Source of the DNA: Piscinibacter sp.
Lineage (GTDB): Bacteria; Pseudomonadota; Gammaproteobacteria; Burkholderiales; Burkholderiaceae_C
Length of the DNA: 64,000 nucleotides
Direction: 5' to 3'
Assembly (NCBI GenBank): GCA_019635485.1
Contig: JAHBZL010000007.1
Location: forward strand, 62,001 to 126,000
The notes beneath the pieces are model-generated. The model searched no databases. It saw only the letters and a list, made by a program, of their open reading frames with translations, and was not told the origin of the DNA. Of this stretch, positions 33,281-39,609 are shown piece after piece. The position numbers and the translations under genes were made by a program. Numbering within the stretch: the first letter of the stretch is position 1; every line of letters begins with the position of its first letter.

Positions 33281-34588
33281 ATGGCCGGCGACGCGTCGCT
33301 CGTGCTCGGCATCGACGTCGGCACCTCGGGCGTGCGCTGTGTCGCGCTCGATGCCGCGGAGCAGGTGCAGGCACGCGGCGCCTGCGCACTGCCCGCCCCG
33401 CGGGTGGAGGGTCCGCGCGTCACGCAGGCGCCGGGCTGCTGGTGGGAGGCCGTCGACGGCGCCGTCGTGCAGGCGCTGTCCGGGCTGGCGCGCGACCAGG
33501 TCGCGGCGATCGCCGTCGATGCCACCTCGGGCACGCTGCTGCTGGCCGATGCGGACGGCACGCCGCTCGGCGACGCCTCGATGTACAACGACGCCAGCGC
33601 CGCGGCCGAGGCTCAACTCATCGCTGCAGTCGCCGCGCCGGACAGCCCGGCCCGCGGAGGCACCTCGCCGCTCGCCCGGCTGCTGCAGGCGCAGCAACGG
33701 TGGCCGCTGGCGCGGCACGCGCTGCACCAGGCCGACTGGATCGCCGGCCGCTTGTGCGGCCGCTTCGGCGTCAGCGACGAGAACAACGTGCTCAAGCTCG
33801 GCTACGACCTGCCGGCCCGCGCCTGGCCGGCGTGGTTCGATGCGATCGGTGTACGCCGCACACTGCTGCCGCAGGTCGTCCCACCCGGCACGCCGCTCGG
33901 CCCCTTGGGCGCGGATCTGGCACGCCGCTGGGGCCTGCGCGCCGGCGTGCGGATCGTCGCCGGCACCACCGACGGCGTCGCCGCCTTCCTCGCGACCGGG
34001 GCCGGCGAACCCGGCGATGCGGTGAGTTCGCTGGGCAGCACGCTGGTCGTGAAGGTGCTCGCCGAGCGGCCGATCGCCTCGCCCGCGCACGGCGTGTACA
34101 GCCACCGTCTGGGCAAGCTCTGGCTGCCCGGCGGTGCGTCGAACGCCGGCGGCGCTGCGCTGCGCTCGTTCTTCGACCTGCCGCGCATCGTTGTGCTGAG
34201 CGCCCGGCTGGACCCCGAACGACCGACCGGGCTCGACTACTACCCGCTGCCGTCACCGGGCGAGCGCTTCCCGATCGCCGACGCGACCCTCGCACCGCGC
34301 GTCGCGCCGCGCCCGAGCGACGACGCGCGCTTCCTGCAGGGCCTGCTCGAGGGCCTCGCGGCCATCGAGCGGCAGGCCTACGAACGGCTCGCCGAACTCG
34401 GCGCGCCGTGGCCGCACCGGCTGTTCAGCGTCGGCGGCGGCACGCACAACCCGGCCTGGATGCGGCTGCGCGAACGCGCCCTCGGGGTGCCCTTCGCGAC
34501 AGCGCGCCATGCGGATGCCGCCTGCGGCGCGGCCCGCCTGGCGCGCCAGGCGCTGCGCTCCGGGGCTGCTTATGCGCCACGCGACTAA
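33281..34588 (+). CDS. FGGY-family carbohydrate kinase
   Basis: 435 residues. ATP-dependent sugar kinase of the xylulokinase/ribulokinase superfamily: first phosphate loop VLGIDVGTSGVRCVALD, AVDATSGTLLLAD, HQADWIAGRLCGRFGVSDENN (sugar-binding region), AGTTDGVAAFLATG (catalytic Asp in TDG), second phosphate loop SSLGSTLVVKV and SVGGGTHNPAWMRLR (adenosine site). At 435 residues it is shorter than xylulokinase (~480-500) and close to D-ribulose kinases of the short branch. The sugar is not determinable. DeoR control is inferred from the operon. Confidence 0.9.
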   Translation: MAGDASLVLGIDVGTSGVRCVALDAAEQVQARGACALPAPRVEGPRVTQAPGCWWEAVDGAVVQALSGLARDQVAAIAVDATSGTLLLADADGTPLGDASMYNDASAAAEAQLIAAVAAPDSPARGGTSPLARLLQAQQRWPLARHALHQADWIAGRLCGRFGVSDENNVLKLGYDLPARAWPAWFDAIGVRRTLLPQVVPPGTPLGPLGADLARRWGLRAGVRIVAGTTDGVAAFLATGAGEPGDAVSSLGSTLVVKVLAERPIASPAHGVYSHRLGKLWLPGGASNAGGAALRSFFDLPRIVVLSARLDPERPTGLDYYPLPSPGERFPIADATLAPRVAPRPSDDARFLQGLLEGLAAIERQAYERLAELGAPWPHRLFSVGGGTHNPAWMRLRERALGVPFATARHADAACGAARLARQALRSGAAYAPRD

Positions 34589-34700
34589 CCTAAGTCGAAC
34601 CCTCTCGTTGCCCGGCAGGCCGGGGCTGTCGAGAATGCGCCGCCCCGCACCAGCAGCTGCGCGTCGTTCGCGCCGACGCTGACGCCGGCCGCGGCGGCGC

Positions 34701-35144
34701 TCAGAACTTCCACTTGATCGTCGCGCCGCCTTCGGTGAACTGGCCCTTGCCGAAGTCGAACTTGACGTTCGGCTGCAGCACGCCGTGCTTGCCCAGCGGA
34801 ACCCCCTGGCGCAGGATGATCTCCTTGACGATGTTCGGCAGCGGCTCGAGCAGCTTCTTCGGGTCGATCTTCGGGTCGGCCGGCTTCGGGATCGGCTGCG
34901 TGATCGCCTTCTGCACCGCGAGGTTGCGCACGCAGTCCTCGATCTCCTTGCGCTTGGCGTCGCGCTTCTTGCGCGCCTCGGCGATCGCCTTCTTGTCCTT
35001 GCCGTCCTTCTCGAGCTTGCTCAGTTCATCCTGCAGCTTGTCGAGGTCCTTGGCGAGCTTCGGGAACGGCTGCGCCTGCTGCTGGATCACCTTGGCCGCG
35101 CTCTCGCGGAACTTGGCGATGTCGATCACTTTCGGGTCGGGCAT
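34701..35144 (-). CDS. Coiled-coil hypothetical protein
   Basis: 147 residues, highly charged. A long helix (about 15-80) rich in Lys, Asp and Glu with heptad-like spacing (LAKDLDKLQDELSKLEKDGKDKKAIAEARKKRD) is predicted to be a coiled coil. A proline-rich linker and a short beta-like tail ending FTEGGATIKWKF follow. There is no signal peptide or known domain. The composition, with few alanines and many lysines, is unusual for this genome region and resembles secreted or structural small proteins. It is isolated, with 112- and 161-bp flanks. Confidence 0.65.
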   Translation of the reverse strand: MPDPKVIDIAKFRESAAKVIQQQAQPFPKLAKDLDKLQDELSKLEKDGKDKKAIAEARKKRDAKRKEIEDCVRNLAVQKAITQPIPKPADPKIDPKKLLEPLPNIVKEIILRQGVPLGKHGVLQPNVKFDFGKGQFTEGGATIKWKF

Positions 35145-35305
35145 CTCGTGTCTCCATCCGGGCCGGCGGCCCGCGGTCAGACCAATCTAGCCGCCGGTGC
35201 CCGGATTCACATCCCCAACAAGGGGCTCGTCCGCCCACGTTCGAGGTCCGTAGGTCGATGGCCGCCGGCCTGCGCAGCCCGGCCCCGGAACAACCCGCCG
35301 CGGAG

Positions 35306-35659
35306 CTACGCCGGCCGCACCGCGAGGCGCGCCGGCAGGCCGTCCAGCGCCGCGTCGTGCACCGCGGGCAGCTCGTGCCGCAGCGCGCGCTCGATCAGCT
35401 GGCGTGCGGTCTGCGCGTGCGGCAGCACCGGGCCGTAGAAGCGCACGGTGTCGCCGTGCGCGACCAGCAGGGTCGGGAAGTCGACCACGTCGACGTCGCC
35501 GAGCGCGGCCTCGTCGTCCTCGATGTCGACCCAGCGGAACACGGCCTGCGCGCCGAATTCGCGCGCCAGCGCATCGAAGGTCGGGCGGTACTCGTCGCAG
35601 GTGCGGCACCAGGCCGCGCACAGGCAGGCCACCTGCCAGGCCGGGGAAACGTCGTTCAT
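35306..35659 (-). CDS. Thioredoxin-family protein
   Basis: 117 residues from ATG at 35659. The active site CAAWCRTCDEY has the redox pair Cys18 and Cys21 in a CRTC motif instead of CGPC, and the cis-proline is in VVDFPTLLV. No signal peptide is visible, so it is probably cytoplasmic. The C-terminus extends with HELPAVHDAALDGLPARLAVRPA, about 15 residues past the standard fold. It diverges from the phospholipase A gene, 76 bp away. A dithiol-disulfide exchange function is expected; the partner is unknown. Confidence 0.87.
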   Translation of the reverse strand: MNDVSPAWQVACLCAAWCRTCDEYRPTFDALAREFGAQAVFRWVDIEDDEAALGDVDVVDFPTLLVAHGDTVRFYGPVLPHAQTARQLIERALRHELPAVHDAALDGLPARLAVRPA

Positions 35660-35735
35660 CGGAGGCAGTGTGCCGCAGCTGCCGGATACTGCGGGCTTCG
35701 TGCCCTTTGCCGGACTCTCCCCGAGGCTGTTCCCG

Positions 35736-36767
35736 ATGCGATGGTTGATGCGCGCCATGCTGGCGCTCCCGATGCTGGCCGGCGCGCTGCCGGCCTTCGC
35801 GCAGGCCGGCGATGCCGCCGCCTGCGTGGCCGAATCCGAACCGATGGCGCGCCTGGCCTGCTACGACCGCCTGCACGGGCGTCCCGGCCCTGCGGCCCTT
35901 CCGCCGGCCACCGCAGCGTCGGCCGCGCTGCTGCCGCCGCCACGCCGGGCCGACGACGAGTCCAAGCTCGGCGCACGCTGGGACCTCGACGGCCAGCGCG
36001 GCGTGCTGTTCGCCCCGCGCGCCTACAAGCCGGTCTACCTGCTGCCGGCCACCTGGACCGATCGTGTCAACCGCGAGCCGGGCTCGCCTTCGCCCGAGCA
36101 CTCGGTGGCCGACCCGCTGAACCTGAAGTCCGTCGAGGCCAAGTACCAGATCAGCCTGAAGACCAAGTTCGCGCACGAGGTGTTCGGCCTGCCGGTCAGC
36201 CTGTGGGGCGGCTACACGCAGTCCTCGCGCTGGCAGGTCTACAACGGCGCCGATTCGCGGCCGTTTCGCGAGACCAACTACGAGCCCGAGATCCTGCTGG
36301 TCAAGCCGCTGGACGTGCCGATGCTTGGCTGGCGGCTGCGCATGGCCTCGCTGTCGCTGAACCACCAGTCCAACGGCCGCGCGCTGCCGCTGTCGCGCAG
36401 CTGGAACCGGCTGATCGGCGGCGTCGCGTTCGAGCGCGACGACTGGACCGCCGAACTGCGCCCCTGGCTGCGCCTGCCCGAGGACGCATCCGACGACGAC
36501 AACCCGGACATCGAGGACTACGCCGGCCGCGTCGAGCTGCGCCTGGCGCGCTACTGGGGCGAGCATGCGCTGTCGCTGCAGCTGCGCCACTCGCTGCGCT
36601 TCGGCACGCGTTCGCGCGGCTCGGCGCAGATCGACTACGTGTTCCCGCTCGCCGGGGCGCTGCACGGGCAGCTGCAGCTGTTCAGCGGCTACGGCGAGAG
36701 CCTGATCGACTACAACCAGCGCCAGACCAAGGCCGGCCTGGGCGTCACGATCGCCGGCTGGCGCTGA
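35736..36767 (+). CDS. pldA: Outer membrane phospholipase A
   Basis: 343 residues. A signal peptide (MRAMLALPMLAGALPAFAQA) is followed by a short cysteine-bearing segment with ARLACYDRL and a twelve-strand beta barrel. The catalytic motif LNHQSNGR places His210 and Ser212 as in OmpLA (His142, Ser144). The last residue is preceded by an aromatic (GVTIAGWR), near the usual outer-membrane C-terminal signature. The enzyme hydrolyses phospholipids mislocalised to the outer leaflet. The 3' end overlaps the convergent LysR gene by 23 bp. The N-terminal extension between the signal peptide and the barrel is longer than in E. coli but common in this group. Confidence 0.9.
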   Translation: MRWLMRAMLALPMLAGALPAFAQAGDAAACVAESEPMARLACYDRLHGRPGPAALPPATAASAALLPPPRRADDESKLGARWDLDGQRGVLFAPRAYKPVYLLPATWTDRVNREPGSPSPEHSVADPLNLKSVEAKYQISLKTKFAHEVFGLPVSLWGGYTQSSRWQVYNGADSRPFRETNYEPEILLVKPLDVPMLGWRLRMASLSLNHQSNGRALPLSRSWNRLIGGVAFERDDWTAELRPWLRLPEDASDDDNPDIEDYAGRVELRLARYWGEHALSLQLRHSLRFGTRSRGSAQIDYVFPLAGALHGQLQLFSGYGESLIDYNQRQTKAGLGVTIAGWR

Positions 36768-37737
36768 CGCCGCGCCGGCGGCGCGCCAGCGGGCACTCGG
36801 CGAACACCTTGCAGGTCGGGCCGGCCTGCACGACACGCTCCAGCTCGGCCGGCACCGCCTGCGCCAGGAAGGCCGCCAGTGCACGCACGCGCGCGTTGCC
36901 CCGCACGTCCGGGTGGTGCAGCACCCACAGGCCCATCGCCGGCCCCTCGATCGGCGGCGTGATGCGCACCAGGCGCGGCTCTTGCGACGCGGCGAAGATC
37001 GGCAGCGCTGCGGCGCCGACCCCGGCAGCGGCGGCATGCAGCAGCGCGGGCATCGAATCGACACGCAGGCGCGGGCGCACGGCCGGCAGCGCATCGCGCA
37101 GCCAGCGCGCAATCTCGAAGTGCGCGATGCGCTCGTCGAAGCCGACCCAGGGCAGCTCGTCCAGCACCGGCGCGCGGCGCCGGCCGGCGACCAGTGCCTT
37201 CGGCGCATAGACCGCGTAGCGCATCGTCGCGGCCTGGCGGCCGACCAGCGGCTCGGGCGGTTGCAGCGTGGCGCGCAGCGCGATGTCGGCCTCGCGTCGC
37301 GTCAGGTCGACGTTGCGGTTGGAGACGTCGGCCTCGATCTCGATGCCCGGGTGCTCGGCCAGGAAGGTCGCCAGCAGCGGCGGCAGCAGCCAGCCAGCAA
37401 GCATCTCGCTGGTCGCGATGCGGATCGTGCCCTCGAGGCGCGCATCCGCGCCGTGGATGGAGCGTTCGGCGCCGAGCGCGGCGGCTTCCATCTCGGCCGC
37501 GGCACGCGCCACCACCTCGCCCTGCGGATTGGCCGCCCAGCCGCTGCGCGCGCGCTCGAACAGGCGCGCGCCGAGGCGGCGCTCGGCCTGCTCGATGCGC
37601 CGGAACACGGTCGAGTGGCGCAGTTCCAGCTCGCGCGCGGCACCGGCCAGGCTGCCGGCGCGGGCCACGGCGAGCACGGTACGCAGGTCGTTCCAGTCCA
37701 GGATGCCTGTGCGTTCCTGCAAAGTCTGTTTGCTCAT
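36745..37737 (-). CDS. LysR-family regulator
   Basis: 330 residues. Winged helix DWNDLRTVLAVARAGSLAGAARELELRHSTVFRRIEQAERRLG, then the effector-binding domain from about residue 100 (EGTIRIATSEMLAGWLL). The recognition helix (HSTVFRRI) is the variant typical of regulators that control divergent oxidoreductases. It diverges from the SDR gene at 37823 (85-bp gap) and is therefore its probable regulator. The C-terminal tail CKVFAECPLARRRRG with two cysteines is unusual and could be redox- or metal-sensitive. Confidence 0.9.
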   Translation of the reverse strand: MSKQTLQERTGILDWNDLRTVLAVARAGSLAGAARELELRHSTVFRRIEQAERRLGARLFERARSGWAANPQGEVVARAAAEMEAAALGAERSIHGADARLEGTIRIATSEMLAGWLLPPLLATFLAEHPGIEIEADVSNRNVDLTRREADIALRATLQPPEPLVGRQAATMRYAVYAPKALVAGRRRAPVLDELPWVGFDERIAHFEIARWLRDALPAVRPRLRVDSMPALLHAAAAGVGAAALPIFAASQEPRLVRITPPIEGPAMGLWVLHHPDVRGNARVRALAAFLAQAVPAELERVVQAGPTCKVFAECPLARRRRGVSASRRS

Positions 37738-37822
37738 TTCTGGAATTTTATTGCGCAGAAGAACAACCTACCTTTGTCGTCACGCGCCGCGCTCCGCGGC
37801 GCCCCACCGACAAGGAAGCACC

Positions 37823-38572
37823 ATGAACCGTTTCGAAGGCAAGACCCTGCTGGTCACCGGCGGCACCAGCGGCATCGGCCTGGCCACCGCCCAGCGCCTG
37901 GCCGGCGAAGGCGCGCACGTGATCGTCACCGGCTCGCGGCCGGCCTCGCTCGAGGCCGCGCGCCACACGCTGGGCGACGGCGTGCACGCCGTGCTGAACG
38001 ACGCCGGCGACCCCGCCGCCGCGCCCGCACTCGCGCAGGCCGTGAAGGCGCTGACGCCGCGGCTGGACGGCGTGTTCTTCAACGCCGGCTTCGGCCGCTT
38101 CCAGCCGCTGGACGCGGTCAGCGCGGCCGAGTTCGACGCCCAGTTCGCCGTCAACGTGCGCGGGCCGCTGCTGCAGGCACAGGCGCTCGCGCCGCTGCTG
38201 GCCGACGGCGCCGCGCTGCTGCTGAACACCTCGATCGCGCGCGTCAAGGGCATGTCGACGCTCGCGATCTATGCGTCGACCAAGGGCGCCGTGCGCACGC
38301 TCACGCGTGTGCTGGCCCGCGAGCTGGCACCGCGCGGCATCCGCGTCAACGCGGTCAGCCCCGGGCCGATCGAGACGGCGTTCTTCGCGCGCACCGGCCT
38401 GCCGCAGCAGGCGGTCGACGAGTTCGGCGCAGCCGTGCTCGCGGCCGTGCCGCTCGGCCGCTTCGGCCGGCCGGAGGAGGTCGCGGCGGTGGCGGCGTTC
38501 CTGCTGTCGGACGACGCCTCGTTCGTCACCGGCGCCGAGTACGCCGTCGACGGGGGCCTGGCGCAGCTGTGA
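37823..38572 (+). CDS. Short-chain dehydrogenase/reductase
   Basis: 249 residues, the classical SDR length. Cofactor motif TGGTSGIGLA, FFNAGFG (the NNAG position), catalytic Ser in LLLNTSIA and the Tyr-x3-Lys in AIYASTKG, then NAVSPGPIETAF and the C-terminal GAEYAVDGGLAQL. The residue after the second strand (TGSRPAS) suggests NADP(H). AAGGA precedes the ATG. The substrate cannot be predicted. The neighbouring divergent LysR gene is the likely regulator, a common arrangement for quinone- or stress-related SDRs. Confidence 0.92.
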   Translation: MNRFEGKTLLVTGGTSGIGLATAQRLAGEGAHVIVTGSRPASLEAARHTLGDGVHAVLNDAGDPAAAPALAQAVKALTPRLDGVFFNAGFGRFQPLDAVSAAEFDAQFAVNVRGPLLQAQALAPLLADGAALLLNTSIARVKGMSTLAIYASTKGAVRTLTRVLARELAPRGIRVNAVSPGPIETAFFARTGLPQQAVDEFGAAVLAAVPLGRFGRPEEVAAVAAFLLSDDASFVTGAEYAVDGGLAQL

Positions 38573-38577
38573 GCGAC

Positions 38578-38898
38578 TCAGCCGGCGCCCGCGGGCGCCG
38601 GCGGGTCCCACTCGAGCAGCTCGGCGAGCCGGCGCAGCACCCAGTCGGCCTCCGCCGGCGCGAGTTCGGAGCCCTCGGCGCGCAGCCCCTGGTGGATGCG
38701 CGCCAGCACCACGTCTTCGGCGACGCCGAGCTCCCAGCGCTTGGTGCGCGCGTGTTCGGTCAGCAGCGTCGCGAGGTCCTCGCAGTGTTCGTAACGCGCG
38801 AGGATGTGCTCGCGCGTGGCGTTCGGCTTGAGGCGCCCGGGTTCGACGAACAGCGCGACGAACGACGGCGGAACGACGAGCTGGCTGTCGTCCGTCAT
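38578..38898 (-). CDS. Small hypothetical protein downstream of the CpXC gene
   Basis: 106 residues. Its ATG overlaps the stop of the CpXC gene by four bases (38895-38898), so the two are coupled. Motifs are VPPSFVALFVEPGR, HILARYEHCEDLATLLTEHA and a C-terminal helix ending LAELLEWDPPAPAGAG. Homologues circulate under the label 'ATPase with chaperone activity', but no Walker motif is present here, so that label is unsupported. As the third gene after the lethal-factor-like protein it could be an accessory or immunity factor; this is only a guess from position. Confidence 0.7.
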   Translation of the reverse strand: MTDDSQLVVPPSFVALFVEPGRLKPNATREHILARYEHCEDLATLLTEHARTKRWELGVAEDVVLARIHQGLRAEGSELAPAEADWVLRRLAELLEWDPPAPAGAG

Positions 38899-39584
38899 TC
38901 GTCGTCGGCCAGCATCTCGCGCTGGAAATCGACCATCAGGCCCTCGGCCACGTCGGCGCGCAGCTCCTGCCACGCGGCGGGTTCGGCCTCGATGTCCGTG
39001 ATGAGCTGGCGCGGCACGGCCAGCGCCTCGCCGAGCCGGCCCTCGGCACTGCTGACCCAGCCGAGCGTCAACGTCTGGTCGTCCACGCCGACCAGGCGCA
39101 GCTCGCGCTCGCCGGGCAGCGGCGATTCGCCGCCGCTGCTCATCGCGGCGATCTTGGCGACCTCCAGCGTCGCATCGTCGATGCCGGCGCCGCGCGCCAG
39201 GATCTTCTCGATCAGCGCCGGCCAGCCGAACACGACGCGCGGCTGCATGCGCTCGCCGAGCCGGCGCGCCTCCGGCGAGGCCTCGGCGCCGAGCGCCGCG
39301 TCGAAGGCCTGCTGCGTCTGCTCCGCGCAGGCGCGCCAGCGGGCGCGTTCGGCGAGCGGCCAGACGCCGATGTACTGGCCGCGCCCCATGTCCATGTAGG
39401 TGAACTCGGGATCGATGCGGAAGTTCGCGCCGCAGCTCGGGCAGGCCTGACGCTGGAAGCTGTTGTCCAGGATCGCGGCGCGCAGGTCGGGCCGGCGGTC
39501 GGCGTTGACGCTGACGACGAGATCGACGTCGATCTCGCTGCCGCACAACGGACAGGCGACGGTTTCGGAACGGAAGACGGACAT
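38895..39584 (-). CDS. CpXC zinc-ribbon domain protein
   Basis: 229 residues. An N-terminal zinc ribbon uses Cys11-P-L-Cys14 and Cys48-P-S-Cys51, the CpXC signature, followed by FRIDPEFTYMDMGRGQYIGVWPL. The remainder is helical and acidic, ending MVDFQREMLADDE. CpXC proteins are poorly understood; some lie next to toxin or secretion genes. The start is 25 bp downstream of the lethal-factor-like gene on the same strand, so the three genes 42582-38578 look like one operon. A role in handling or neutralising that protein is possible, not shown. Confidence 0.82.
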   Translation of the reverse strand: MSVFRSETVACPLCGSEIDVDLVVSVNADRRPDLRAAILDNSFQRQACPSCGANFRIDPEFTYMDMGRGQYIGVWPLAERARWRACAEQTQQAFDAALGAEASPEARRLGERMQPRVVFGWPALIEKILARGAGIDDATLEVAKIAAMSSGGESPLPGERELRLVGVDDQTLTLGWVSSAEGRLGEALAVPRQLITDIEAEPAAWQELRADVAEGLMVDFQREMLADDE

Positions 39585-39609
39585 GGTGGCCTCGCGGTCG
39601 GCGTTCGGG

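Noticed and set aside
34611-34624. Hairpin CCCGG-CAGG-CCGGG after the sugar kinase gene as a terminator.
   Set aside because: The stem is only five pairs with no T-run; such stems occur by chance at this GC content.
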